Positions 38,197-47,765 of a DNA stretch of 64,000 bases are shown piece by piece. The position numbers and the translations under genes were made by a program. Position 1 is the first letter of the stretch; each line of letters starts with the position of its first letter. This DNA is from Mesorhizobium sp. (GTDB lineage: Bacteria > Pseudomonadota > Alphaproteobacteria > Rhizobiales > Rhizobiaceae): positions 682,001 to 746,000 of the forward strand of contig SAKE01000001.1 of the NCBI GenBank assembly GCA_004017275.1. Direction: 5' to 3'. The notes under the pieces are model-generated. The model searched no databases. It worked only from the letters and a program-made list of their open reading frames with translations, and was not told the origin of the DNA.

Positions 38197-38727
38197 ATGA
38201 GCAAGCAGGTTGAGATCTTCACCGACGGCGCCTGTTCGGGCAATCCCGGCCCCGGCGGCTGGGGCGCGATCCTGCGCTTCAATGGCACCACCAAGGAGCT
38301 TTCCGGCGGTGAGGCCGAGACGACCAACAACCGCATGGAGCTTCTCGCCGCCATCTCGGCACTGAATGCGCTGAAGGAACCTTGCACGGTCGAGCTTCAC
38401 ACCGACAGCAAATATGTCATGGACGGCATCTCGAAGTGGATCCATGGCTGGAAAAAGAACGGCTGGAAGACCGCCGACAAGAAGCCTGTGAAGAACGGCG
38501 AACTCTGGCAGGCGCTGGACGAGGCCAACAGGCGCCACAAGGTCACCTGGAACTGGGTCAAGGGCCATGCCGGCCACACCGAGAACGAGCGCGCCGACGA
38601 ACTTGCGCGCGAAGGCATGGCGCCGTTCAAGAAAGGCCCGGTCAAGCCCGCAGCAGCGCCAAAGCCGGCTGCCCAGGCAAAACTGCCGGGGGTCGCGAAG
38701 GTGCGGCGCTCGACCCAGAGTTATTGA
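38197..38727 (+). CDS. rnhA: Ribonuclease HI
   Basis: Cleaves RNA in RNA:DNA hybrids. The 176 residues hold the RNase H domain in the first 145: [18 protein letters not shown] gives the first Asp, [10 protein letters not shown] the Glu, [11 protein letters not shown] the second Asp and [15 protein letters not shown] the last. A Pro/Ala/Lys-rich tail of about 30 residues follows, longer than in E. coli. It is third in the ispH-thrB-rnhA group. Confidence 0.96.
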   Translation: MSKQVEIFTDGACSGNPGPGGWGAILRFNGTTKELSGGEAETTNNRMELLAAISALNALKEPCTVELHTDSKYVMDGISKWIHGWKKNGWKTADKKPVKNGELWQALDEANRRHKVTWNWVKGHAGHTENERADELAREGMAPFKKGPVKPAAAPKPAAQAKLPGVAKVRRSTQSY

Positions 38728-38769
38728 TTCCGGGGAACCGGGCGGATATCAGGCAGGGAAATTTCTATC

Positions 38770-39348
38770 GTGCCGATCCTCTACTACGTGACGCATCCCC
38801 AGGTTCAGGTCGATGCCAATGTTCCCGTTCCGGAATGGGGGCTGTCCGAAATCGGACGCACGCGAGCGTTTGCAATGCTCGATCAGCCATGGCTCGGGTC
38901 GATCCGGCGTATCGTGTCGTCAGCTGAGCGCAAGGCGATGGAAACCGCCGAGATCCTCGCGGCGCATCTGCGTCTTGCCATCGAGGTGAGGCAGCGGATG
39001 CACGAAAACGACCGATCGGCAACAGGCTTCCTGCCGCCGCCGGAATTCGAGATCGTCGCGGACCAGTTCTTTGCCAATCCGCACGAAAGCGTTCGCGGAT
39101 GGGAGCGGGCCATCGATGCCCAGCAGCGTATCGTCAGCGAAGTCGATGCTGTGCTCCGCACCAATGACGCCGGCGACGTTGCCTTCGTGGGTCATGGAGG
39201 CGTGGGAACGCTGCTGTTGCTGACTCTCAGTGGTCGCGAAATCAGCCGCGAAGCGGATCAGCCGGCCGGCGGCGGCAATTATTTTGCTTACGATATCGGC
39301 GCGCGCCAAACTATCCACGGATGGCGGCCGATCGACGGGTTGCCTTGA
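38770..39348 (+). CDS. Divergent histidine phosphatase family protein
   Basis: A 192-residue protein of the histidine phosphatase superfamily. The phospho-accepting motif normally RHG reads YVTHPQV, so the Arg and Gly are replaced while the His stays. SSAERKAMETAEIL and FVGHGGVGTLLLL supply the second Arg and distal His. The GTG at 38770 is the best start. The family is common in rhizobia, with unknown substrate. It may follow on from rnhA, 42 bases upstream. Confidence 0.8.
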   Translation: MPILYYVTHPQVQVDANVPVPEWGLSEIGRTRAFAMLDQPWLGSIRRIVSSAERKAMETAEILAAHLRLAIEVRQRMHENDRSATGFLPPPEFEIVADQFFANPHESVRGWERAIDAQQRIVSEVDAVLRTNDAGDVAFVGHGGVGTLLLLTLSGREISREADQPAGGGNYFAYDIGARQTIHGWRPIDGLP

Positions 39349-39374
39349 CCAGCGTCCCGCGGGCGTACGCATAG

Positions 39375-40018
<644 letters not shown>

Positions 40019-40026
40019 CCAGCTGC

Positions 40027-40503
40027 TTATCGGATCAGCAGTGCCGTGCCGTAAAGCCCGAGCGCGAACACCGTGTGCGACAGCAGGTTCAGCGCCCGGA
40101 CCTGCATCGGATTGGGCCGCTTTGCGGCGGCCCAGCCGGCGCCCAGGCCTGGTGCCAGCAGGAACCAGCCGGCACCGACGGTGACGATGCCGAGGACGAA
40201 AGCCGGCAGGAATGTCGGCGCGGCAAGCCAGCCTGCTCCGGCCAGCACCACCAGGACGATGCCGTAGGCGATGCCGACCAAATAATGAAAGGCCCAGCCC
40301 AGCGCCTGTTCATGCGCGTAAGGCGCTGCATTGCCGATATCGTCGTGAAAGACCTTGTCGCGGAGATGCCAGACCCAACGCCCGACCGGTCCCCAGTTCG
40401 GTCGCGGCTGGCCGAACGCCTTGTGCAGGAAGATGGCCCAGAGATCCATCGCCACGGTGGCGCCGATGCCGATCGCGATGGCGCGCCAGAAGATATCGAA
40501 CAT
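40027..40503 (-). CDS. DUF2938 family membrane protein
   Basis: A 158-residue protein with four hydrophobic segments. IAIGIGATVAMDLWAIFLHK opens it, a conserved loop GRWVWHLRDKVFH follows, and the membrane region HEQALGWAFHYLVGIAYG and later helices complete the DUF2938 pattern. Function is unknown. The ATG at 40503 fits the family start better than one six codons upstream. Confidence 0.85.
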   Translation of the reverse strand: MFDIFWRAIAIGIGATVAMDLWAIFLHKAFGQPRPNWGPVGRWVWHLRDKVFHDDIGNAAPYAHEQALGWAFHYLVGIAYGIVLVVLAGAGWLAAPTFLPAFVLGIVTVGAGWFLLAPGLGAGWAAAKRPNPMQVRALNLLSHTVFALGLYGTALLIR

Positions 40504-40585
40504 CGCTAGTGTTCCCCCCAAGGCAAAGCCTGGACTGCAGGCGCGATCGTCGTCGAGGGCTCATGCCCGACGCCGTCGCTGAAGT

Positions 40586-41068
40586 TCAGAGCTGTCCCAG
40601 AATATGGGCCGCGCCGGACTCGTCGACACCGGGCTTTGTCTCGACATTGAGCGCGGTGACCTTGCCGTCGTCGACGACCATCGAAAACCGCTTCGAACGC
40701 AGCCCCATGCCGCCGGCGGAAAGGTCATTGTCGAGGCCCACCGCCTTGGCGAAATCGCCGCTGCCGTCTGCGAGGAACAGGATCTTGCCCTCACCGCCAG
40801 TGAAGTGCGCCCAGGCGCCCATGACGTGGACGTCATTGACCGAAACGACGGCGATGGTGTCGACGCCGCGCGCCAGGATGGCGTCATGGTTCTCGAGATA
40901 GCCGGGCAAATGGTTGTTGCTGCAGGTCGGCGTGAAGGCGCCGGGAACCCCAAACAGCACGACCTTCTTGCCCGAGAAAATCTCGGCCCCGGTGATCGGC
41001 TTGGCGCCATCGGCGGTCATCGTCTTGAAGGTCACGTCAGGCAGCTTGTCGCCAACAGAAATGGTCAT
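40586..41068 (-). CDS. Peroxiredoxin, Prx5/AhpE-like
   Basis: A 160-residue thiol peroxidase reducing H2O2 and organic peroxides. The peroxidatic Cys is in VPGAFTPTCSNNHLPGY, the PxxxTxxC motif. DVHVMGAWAHF and LADGSGDFAKAVGL are typical of the Prx5 group. A resolving Cys is not evident, so a glutaredoxin- or glutathione-dependent 1-Cys mechanism is likely. It stands alone on the minus strand. Confidence 0.94.
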   Translation of the reverse strand: MTISVGDKLPDVTFKTMTADGAKPITGAEIFSGKKVVLFGVPGAFTPTCSNNHLPGYLENHDAILARGVDTIAVVSVNDVHVMGAWAHFTGGEGKILFLADGSGDFAKAVGLDNDLSAGGMGLRSKRFSMVVDDGKVTALNVETKPGVDESGAAHILGQL

Positions 41069-41153
41069 GAATTCCTCGCTCGGGAAAATCGGGAAGGATG
41101 TGTCTTTGCGTATCGAACTCGGCGGCTTCCTGCAACCGTTCGGGCAGGCTGGA

Positions 41154-41960
41154 TCAAGGGAAAGGCAGAAGCCCTTCGACCGCGCCCGCCGAACTCGTCA
41201 GCGTATAGTGAAGCCCGCCATCCGTCGGCGTCGTCGACGGGCGATCGAGGATCGGCACGGTGAAGATCAGCTTGCCGTCCTTTTCGCTGCGGGCAGGGGT
41301 GCCGAACATGTAATCCCGCTCGCCGGCAACGAAGAAATCCGCCGCCGCCGGATCGCCGGGAAAACTCGCCTCGACAATCAGTGTCTCATGGTCGCCCGGC
41401 AGCACATTGATGCCGAAATCGGACCTCGCGGGCGCCGGCAGCGCCGTGAAACTTGCCTTCACCAGCGCTGCGTCCTCGACGTTGTCCGGATCGGAGGCAG
41501 GATCGACGGTCAGCCGCGTCTGCACTGGAATGCAGATCGTTTCGCAGATGCCGAGAAAGATGTCGGCATCGATGACCGCCGGCTGGTTCGGCGTCGCCAG
41601 CGTGAATATCACCGGCAGCGAAACCGGATAGTTGTAGCCAGCCCATTTGCCATAGCCGTCGTCATGGCGCTGCGGTGCCGGAAACGACAAAGTGGCGTCG
41701 GCGATGTTGGTGCTGGCCGAAACATCGAGCTGCGGCGGCACGCCCGCGTCGCCGGGATCGCGCCAGTAGGTCTTCCAGCCGGGCTTGAGCGCTATGTCGA
41801 GAACGCCCTGGATGCGGCCGGCAGCATCGGCTTTGCCACTGGTCACCAGGCGGACCTTGCCACCCTCGCTGTTGTACCACGCCGATGAGGAGGCGGCGGC
41901 GGGAAGAGCGGTCGCCGATCCGATGGCGGCGCCGAGCAGCAGGATTTTCAAGCTTCGCAT
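41154..41960 (-). CDS. Exported DsbD N-terminal-domain-like protein
   Basis: A 268-residue periplasmic protein with a 20-25-residue signal peptide. It resembles the DsbD alpha domain: [29 protein letters not shown], and a Cys pair [11 protein letters not shown]. It lacks the membrane and thioredoxin domains of full DsbD, so it may be a stand-alone thiol partner receiving electrons from a CcdA-like protein elsewhere. It is divergent from yqgE. Confidence 0.85.
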   Translation of the reverse strand: MRSLKILLLGAAIGSATALPAAASSSAWYNSEGGKVRLVTSGKADAAGRIQGVLDIALKPGWKTYWRDPGDAGVPPQLDVSASTNIADATLSFPAPQRHDDGYGKWAGYNYPVSLPVIFTLATPNQPAVIDADIFLGICETICIPVQTRLTVDPASDPDNVEDAALVKASFTALPAPARSDFGINVLPGDHETLIVEASFPGDPAAADFFVAGERDYMFGTPARSEKDGKLIFTVPILDRPSTTPTDGGLHYTLTSSAGAVEGLLPFP

Positions 41961-42131
41961 GGCGGTGATTTGATCGTCCGTTCGTGGCCGCGCAATGATT
42001 TCATGGCTTTGCCGGTATCATATTTGCGTGACCTCAAGGGAGAAGAATGCTCGAGCCGGCGGCATAGGCTTTCGTCGAATCCCGCACGGCGCATCTTTTC
42101 GACGCTTTGGAAACGCGTTACGCTCCCTTTC

Positions 42132-42740
42132 ATGGACTTATTGCGCCACAAGAAGACGGTCGCCAGTCGCGGCTTTCTCGACGATCAGTTCCTGATTGCC
42201 ATGCCTGGCATGAAGGACGACCGTTTCACGCGCTCGGTCATCTATGTCTGCGCGCACTCGGATGAAGGCGCCATGGGCCTGATCATCAACCAGACACAGC
42301 AGATGCTGTTTCCCGACCTGCTCGTGCAGCTGGGCATCATGAACGAACAGGAGGCGATCCGCTTGCCGGCCCAGGCGCGCGATTTCGTGGTGCGCAATGG
42401 CGGACCCGTGGACCGGAGCCGGGGCTTCGTCCTGCATTCGGGCGACTACCGGGTGGAATCGTCGCTGACCGTTTCGGACGATATCTGCCTGACCGCGACC
42501 GTCGACATACTGCGCGCCATTTCTTCCGGCCGTGGGCCTCGTCACGCCTTGATGGCGCTTGGCTATTCCGGCTGGGGCGCCGGCCAGTTGGAGACCGAGA
42601 TCGCCGAGAATGGCTGGCTGACCTGTCCGGCCAATGCCGAGCTTCTGTTCGACACCGACATCGAACGCAAATACGACCGGATCCTCGCCGCGATCGGCAT
42701 CGATCTCGCGCATCTCAGCCTCGCCGCCGGACACGCCTGA
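42132..42740 (+). CDS. YqgE/AlgH family protein (UPF0301)
   Basis: A 202-residue protein with [36 protein letters not shown], and the [15 protein letters not shown] strand of the YqgE family. The last part, [19 protein letters not shown], is also conserved. Function is not settled; members have been linked to alginate regulation in Pseudomonas. The ATG at 42132 matches the family N-terminus, though the frame is open for 54 more codons upstream. Confidence 0.92.
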   Translation: MDLLRHKKTVASRGFLDDQFLIAMPGMKDDRFTRSVIYVCAHSDEGAMGLIINQTQQMLFPDLLVQLGIMNEQEAIRLPAQARDFVVRNGGPVDRSRGFVLHSGDYRVESSLTVSDDICLTATVDILRAISSGRGPRHALMALGYSGWGAGQLETEIAENGWLTCPANAELLFDTDIERKYDRILAAIGIDLAHLSLAAGHA

Positions 42741-42765
42741 ATTCGAGATTGGCCGAAGCCACCCC

Positions 42766-42956
42766 AGCTTCGTCATCCTAGGGCGAAGCGGGAGCGAAGC
42801 TCCGTCGCGGAGACCCTGGGATCCATGCCGCGACCTTTGCCAAGGAATGCAGCGGAACAGGATTCTGCACCGCAGCAACGCTCTGAAGTCGCGGCATGGA
42901 TCCTCGGGTCTGCGCTGCGTCGCTGCGCTCCTTGCTCCGCCGTGGATGACGAAGCT
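42766..42956. repeat. Long inverted repeat (about 69-base arms) between yqgE and the EAL gene
   Basis: The left arm, 42766-42834, starts AGCTTCGTCATCC and ends GGATCCATGCCGCGAC. The right arm, 42888-42956, starts GTCGCGGCATGGATCC and ends GGATGACGAAGCT. Arms are partly mismatched in the middle, with a 53-base centre between them. The right arm reaches into the stop codon of the convergent EAL gene. It has the look of a dispersed intergenic palindrome. Confidence 0.85.
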
Positions 42957-45843
42957 AAGCCTGCGTCAGCGGATATTGCTCCTTCAGCGTCTTCAGCACC
43001 TGGTCGCCCGGCATCGGCGCGCCGAACATGAAGCTCTGCACATATTCACAGCCCATCTGGCGCAGTTCCAGCGCATCGCTTTCGTCGGAAATGCCCTCGG
43101 CGACGACAGACAGGCCGAGTTCATGCGCCATGTTGACCATGGATTTGAGCAGCACCGCGCGCTTGGGCGTGTTGTCGTCGACGAAGCTCTTGTCGATCTT
43201 GATGGTGTCGAAGGGGAACCGCGTCAGATAGGCCAGTGACGAATAGCCGGTGCCGAAATCGTCCAGCGACAGGCCGATGCCGAGCTGCTTCAGCTTGGTC
43301 AGCACATGGGCGGTCTGTTCGGGATTGTCCATGACAAGCGATTCGGTGAGTTCGAGCCGGAAGCAGCGCGGCTTCAGATTGGCCCGCGCGATGACCGAGC
43401 GGACGTCGCTGACCAGGTCGCGGCGGATCAGCTGGCGGCTGGACAAATTGACCGAGACCGACAGTGGTGCGTCGCCGATCTGCTTTTGCCATGTGGCGAG
43501 GTCTTCCGCCGCCTGCTGCATGGCAAACAGGCCGAGCTGCACGATCAGCCCGCAGCTTTCGGCGACCGGAATGAAATCCGCCGGCGGGATCATGCCACGG
43601 CGTGGGTGGTCCCAGCGCAGCAGCGCCTCGAAGCCGGCGACGCTGCCATCCTCCAAACGCACGATCGGCTGGTAGGCAAGCGTGAATTCGCGCCGCTCGA
43701 TGGCGCGGCGCAGGTCGGATTCGAACTGCAGCCTGTCGGTGCCGACGGTGCGGAAAGCCGGGCGGAACGGCTCGATCCTGTCGCCGCCGAAGCGCTTGGC
43801 CTGATGCATGGCGAGTTCGGCATCCTTGACCATATCCTCCGCCGACATCTGCGGCGAATTCCAGGTGATCAATCCGATCGACGCGGTCAGTACGATCTCG
43901 CGCTTGGCGAAGGTGATCGGGTTGTTGATCGCATGCTTGATGGCGTCGGCGACGGCGGCGATGCGGGCCGGGTCCTGTTCGGAAAGCAGCATCAGCGCGA
44001 ACTGGTCGCCGGCAAAGCGCGACAGCGAATCCTTCGGCTTGAGCAGCCGGTGCAGGCGGCGCGCGATGGTCAAAAGGATGGTGTCGCCGGCCGAGATGCC
44101 AAGCCCGTCATTAACCTGCTTGAAGCGGTCGATGTCGATGACGAAGACGGTCGGCCGCACTTTTTCTTCGGTGCGGGCGATCGAGATGATCGCTTCCAGC
44201 CGGTTCATCAGCAATTCGCGATTCGGCAGCCCGGTGAGATTGTCGTGCACGGCGTCGTGCAGCAGCCTTTCCTCGGACTTCTTCTGCTCGGTCACGTCGA
44301 CCATAGTGCCGACGCAGCGGATGACCTCGCCGTCCGATCCGATCACCGGGCGCGCGCGCAGCGAGAACCAGTGATAGTGGCCGTCGGCGCCACGCAGGCG
44401 GAAGTTCTGCGACACCCGGCCGCGCCGGTGTTCGAGCACCACGTCGAGCGTCGTGCGGAACGTGTCGCGGTCGTCGGCATGCAGCACCGGCAGCCAGTTG
44501 CGCGCCGCGCCGCCAAGGCTGTTGGGCGCCAAGCCGAGCTGGATGCTGACATCGGGCTTGGTGACGACGCGGTCGCGCAGCACATCCCAGTCCCACACCG
44601 TGTCGCCCGATCCGGCCACCGCCAGCGCCTGCCGCTCGAGGTCGGAGAAAAGGCCCTGATGCAGCGCGCCGCCGGCAAAAGCATGCTGCATGACGGTGAA
44701 GCCGATCAGAAGGATGATCAGGATCAGCCCGCCACCGAGGGCCGGCTGGGCGATATCGTTGTCGAGCATGCCGGTGATCGCCATCCACGATCCGCATAGC
44801 CACAACAGCACCATGACCCAACTGGGCACCAGCATGATGGCGCGGTCATAGCCGCGTATGCCGAGGAAGATGATCAGGCCCAGCCCGGTCAGCGCGGTGG
44901 CGGCGAAGGACAGCCTGGCGATGCCGGCGGCGACCGCCGGATCGACGATGGCGACGCCGGCGATCAGCACCAGTCCGAGGATCCAGACCAGTGCGCCGTA
45001 GCTGAAATGGCCGTGCCATCGGTTGAGATTGAGATAGGCGAACAGGAACACCACGAAGGTTCCCGCCAGCGCCACCTCCGTTCCCGCTCGCCACATCTGC
45101 TCGTTGCCGGGCGATATCTCGATGATCTTATTGAGGAAGCCGAAATCGACGCAGATATAGGCCAGCACCGCCCAGGCGAGTGCTGCGGTCGCCGGGAACA
45201 TCGAGGTTCCCTTGACCACGAAAAGGATGGTCAGGAACAGCGCCAGCAGGCCGGCGATGCCGATGACGATGCCGCGAAACAGCGTGTAGGAATTGACGGA
45301 GTCCTTGTAGGATTCCGGATCCCAGAGATAGACCTGAGGCAGTTTGGGCGAGGCCAGTTCGGCGATGAAGGTGATCACGGTGCCGGGGTTCAGCGTCACC
45401 CGGAACACGTCGGCGTCGGGGCTGGTCTGGCGGTCGAGCGCGAAGCCTTCACTGGGCGTGATGGCGGCGATACGGGTCGAGCCGAGATCCGGCCAGAAGA
45501 TGCCGGAATTCACCAGCCGGAAATGCGGTGCGACGATCAGCCGGTCGAGCTGCTGGTCGGTGGTGTTGGCAAGCGCGAACACCGCCCAGTCGCCGGTCGA
45601 ACGCGCGTCGTTGGCCTCGACCTCGATGCGCCGCACGATGCCGTCCGGTCCCGGAGCGGTCGACACCTGGAAGTTCTCGCCCTGGTTCCGGTAGATCTCG
45701 ACGGCGCCGGAAAGGTCCAGCGCGACGTCGTCCCGGGCGATCTTGATCGGCTCGACGGCGAAGGCTGACGACGCCGCGCGCAACGTCAGGATTGTCGCGA
45801 GGACAAAGGCGAACAGCGGCCCGTTTCGCAGGAAATTCGTCAA
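42955..45843 (-). CDS. Membrane PAS-GGDEF-EAL protein, probable c-di-GMP phosphodiesterase
   Basis: A 962-residue signalling protein. A signal peptide and periplasmic 7TMR-DISM-like sensor region (about 30-185) precede about seven membrane helices (190-390). Then come a PAS domain (near 410-535, TVWDWD), a GGDEF domain (near 545-700) and an EAL domain (from about 715). The GGDEF site reads AGDQF, so cyclase activity is unlikely. The EAL domain has FEALLRWDHP, NLSSRQL and LDDFGTGYSSL, consistent with activity. It is the last gene of the thrC-M16-rimJ group, 3 bases after rimJ. Confidence 0.93.
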   Translation of the reverse strand: MTNFLRNGPLFAFVLATILTLRAASSAFAVEPIKIARDDVALDLSGAVEIYRNQGENFQVSTAPGPDGIVRRIEVEANDARSTGDWAVFALANTTDQQLDRLIVAPHFRLVNSGIFWPDLGSTRIAAITPSEGFALDRQTSPDADVFRVTLNPGTVITFIAELASPKLPQVYLWDPESYKDSVNSYTLFRGIVIGIAGLLALFLTILFVVKGTSMFPATAALAWAVLAYICVDFGFLNKIIEISPGNEQMWRAGTEVALAGTFVVFLFAYLNLNRWHGHFSYGALVWILGLVLIAGVAIVDPAVAAGIARLSFAATALTGLGLIIFLGIRGYDRAIMLVPSWVMVLLWLCGSWMAITGMLDNDIAQPALGGGLILIILLIGFTVMQHAFAGGALHQGLFSDLERQALAVAGSGDTVWDWDVLRDRVVTKPDVSIQLGLAPNSLGGAARNWLPVLHADDRDTFRTTLDVVLEHRRGRVSQNFRLRGADGHYHWFSLRARPVIGSDGEVIRCVGTMVDVTEQKKSEERLLHDAVHDNLTGLPNRELLMNRLEAIISIARTEEKVRPTVFVIDIDRFKQVNDGLGISAGDTILLTIARRLHRLLKPKDSLSRFAGDQFALMLLSEQDPARIAAVADAIKHAINNPITFAKREIVLTASIGLITWNSPQMSAEDMVKDAELAMHQAKRFGGDRIEPFRPAFRTVGTDRLQFESDLRRAIERREFTLAYQPIVRLEDGSVAGFEALLRWDHPRRGMIPPADFIPVAESCGLIVQLGLFAMQQAAEDLATWQKQIGDAPLSVSVNLSSRQLIRRDLVSDVRSVIARANLKPRCFRLELTESLVMDNPEQTAHVLTKLKQLGIGLSLDDFGTGYSSLAYLTRFPFDTIKIDKSFVDDNTPKRAVLLKSMVNMAHELGLSVVAEGISDESDALELRQMGCEYVQSFMFGAPMPGDQVLKTLKEQYPLTQA

Positions 45844-45846
45844 AAA

Positions 45847-46443
45847 TCAGTCCTTCGTTCCAACGCCCGGCGGATCGTCCACGATCCGGGCGTAGAGGTA
45901 GTGGTCCTGCCAGATGCCGTTGATCCTGAGATAGGATCGCAGAAGTCCTTCGCGCCGGAATCCGGCTTTTTCAAGCACACGGATCGACCGGATATTGTCG
46001 GGAATACAGGCCGCCTCGATCCGGTGCAACCTCAGCGTATCGAAGGCGAAGCGGGTCACCACCTTGACCGCATCGGTCATCAGGCCGCGGCCGCCGAACC
46101 GCTCGCCGATCCAGTAGCCGATATGGCCGCTCTGCGAGACACCGTGGCGTATGTTGCCGAGCGTGATGCCGCCCGCGAGCTTGCCGCTGCTCCTCTCGAA
46201 GATGAAGAGGGCGATCGCGGTTCCTTGCGCATAATCTTCGCGGTAGCGGCTGATGCGCAGCCGCCATGCGTTGCGGTCGAGTTCATCGGGAGTCCAGCGT
46301 GGCTCCCATGGTTCGAGGAAGGCGCGGCTTTCACCGCGCACCGCCGCCCACTCGCGGTAGTCGTTGGTGAACGGCACACGCAGCGTGACAAGGTCGCCTT
46401 TCAGTGCCGGCAGGTCACGGCGAAAGAAAGGGAGCGCGAACAT
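45847..46443 (-). CDS. RimJ/RimL-type GNAT acetyltransferase
   Basis: A 198-residue acetyltransferase of the ribosomal-protein N-acetyltransferase type: LVTLRVPFTNDYREWAAVR, SGHIGYWIGERFGGRGLMTDA containing the acetyl-CoA loop, and LHRIEAACIPDNIRSIRVLEKA, quoted in part. These match RimJ-like proteins that acetylate N-termini, but the substrate may not be ribosomal. It lies between the M16 peptidase (15-base gap) and the EAL gene (3-base gap). Confidence 0.88.
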   Translation of the reverse strand: MFALPFFRRDLPALKGDLVTLRVPFTNDYREWAAVRGESRAFLEPWEPRWTPDELDRNAWRLRISRYREDYAQGTAIALFIFERSSGKLAGGITLGNIRHGVSQSGHIGYWIGERFGGRGLMTDAVKVVTRFAFDTLRLHRIEAACIPDNIRSIRVLEKAGFRREGLLRSYLRINGIWQDHYLYARIVDDPPGVGTKD

Positions 46444-46458
46444 GGCGCTTTGAGGGAC

Positions 46459-47751
46459 TTAGACGGCGAGCTTGCGGGTCGTAGTCTGCGTGCCCGCGAG
46501 CGATTCGAGAATCGCCTCGTATGGCGCCAGCGTACCCACAGGCCCGACAGCGGTAAGCGTCGGCTTGGTCGAAAACAGCCGCGACGACAGATCGGTCAGC
46601 CTCTCGATCGTCAGCGCTGACAGCCGTTCCATCAGTTCCTCCTTGGCGATCGGCCGGCCGAACAGAAGCAATTGTCGTGCGATCTGCGAAGCCCGGCTGG
46701 CCGGGCTTTCTGCGGACATGATCAGCCCGGCGCGATATTGGGCGCGCGCGCGATCGAGTTCTTCCTGCAGGATGTTCTCGCCAGCCTTCTGCAGTTCGTC
46801 GATGATGACAGGAACCAGTTCAGCGATGTCGCTCTGGCCGGTGGCGGCATGGATGCCGAAGACGCCGGTGTCGGAAAAGCCCCAATGGAAGGCATAGACC
46901 GAATAACACAGGCCGCGCTTCTCGCGGACCTCCTGGAACAGGCGCGACGACATACCGCCGCCGAGGATCATCGACAGCACCTGCGAAGCATAGAAATCGC
47001 GCACATGATAGGCGCGGCCTTCGAACCCGAGCACGATCTGCGCGTCCATCAGGTCGCGGTCCTCGCGAAAATCGCCGCCGACATATTGCGCGTATTGCGG
47101 GATGGTGCTGTCGGCCTTGCTGCGGAAGCCGCCGAGCTGCTTCTCGACCTCGCGCACGAATTTGTCGTGCTTGATGTCGCCCGCAGCGACAATCACCATG
47201 CGCTCGGCGCCGTATTGCCGTTCGATGAAATCGTGCAACTGCTTCGAGGTGAAGGATTTGACGGTTTCCGGTGTGCCCAGGATCGAGCGGCCGATGGTCT
47301 GGTGGCGAAACGCCGTCTCGGTGAAACGGTCGAAGACGATGTCGTCGGGCGTGTCGTGCGCGGCGCCGATCTCCTGCAGGATCACGTGCTGTTCGCGTTC
47401 GAGTTCCTGCGGGTCGAATTCGGACTCCTGCAGGATGTCGGCAAGAATGTCGACAGCCAGCGGCACATCGTCAGAGAGCACCCTGGCGTAGTAGGAGGTG
47501 GTCTCGACGCTGGTGGCGGCGTTGATCTCGCCGCCAACGTCCTCGATCTCCGAGGCTATTTCGAAGGCGCTCCGCCTTTTCGTACCTTTGAACGCCATGT
47601 GCTCGAGCAGATGGGCCATGCCATGCTCGTCGTCACGTTCATTGCGGGCACCCGACTTGACCCAGGCACCAAGGGCAACCGATTCGATGCTTTGAAGGGT
47701 TTCGGTGGCGACTGTCAGGCCGTTCGACAGACGGCTTACCTCAACACCCAT
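46459..47751 (-). CDS. M16 family zinc metallopeptidase
   Basis: A 430-residue protein like the mitochondrial processing peptidase beta subunit. The inverted zinc motif HLLEH (HGMAHLLEHMAFKGT) is near residue 50, with the third ligand Glu around EREQHVILQEIG. The C-terminal half carries GGGMSSRLFQEVREKRGLCY. The start ATG at 47751 gives MGVEVSRLSNGL. It follows thrC by 14 bases, a gene order kept across rhizobia. Confidence 0.94.
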   Translation of the reverse strand: MGVEVSRLSNGLTVATETLQSIESVALGAWVKSGARNERDDEHGMAHLLEHMAFKGTKRRSAFEIASEIEDVGGEINAATSVETTSYYARVLSDDVPLAVDILADILQESEFDPQELEREQHVILQEIGAAHDTPDDIVFDRFTETAFRHQTIGRSILGTPETVKSFTSKQLHDFIERQYGAERMVIVAAGDIKHDKFVREVEKQLGGFRSKADSTIPQYAQYVGGDFREDRDLMDAQIVLGFEGRAYHVRDFYASQVLSMILGGGMSSRLFQEVREKRGLCYSVYAFHWGFSDTGVFGIHAATGQSDIAELVPVIIDELQKAGENILQEELDRARAQYRAGLIMSAESPASRASQIARQLLLFGRPIAKEELMERLSALTIERLTDLSSRLFSTKPTLTAVGPVGTLAPYEAILESLAGTQTTTRKLAV

Positions 47752-47765
47752 ATGGCTAGTACTCC

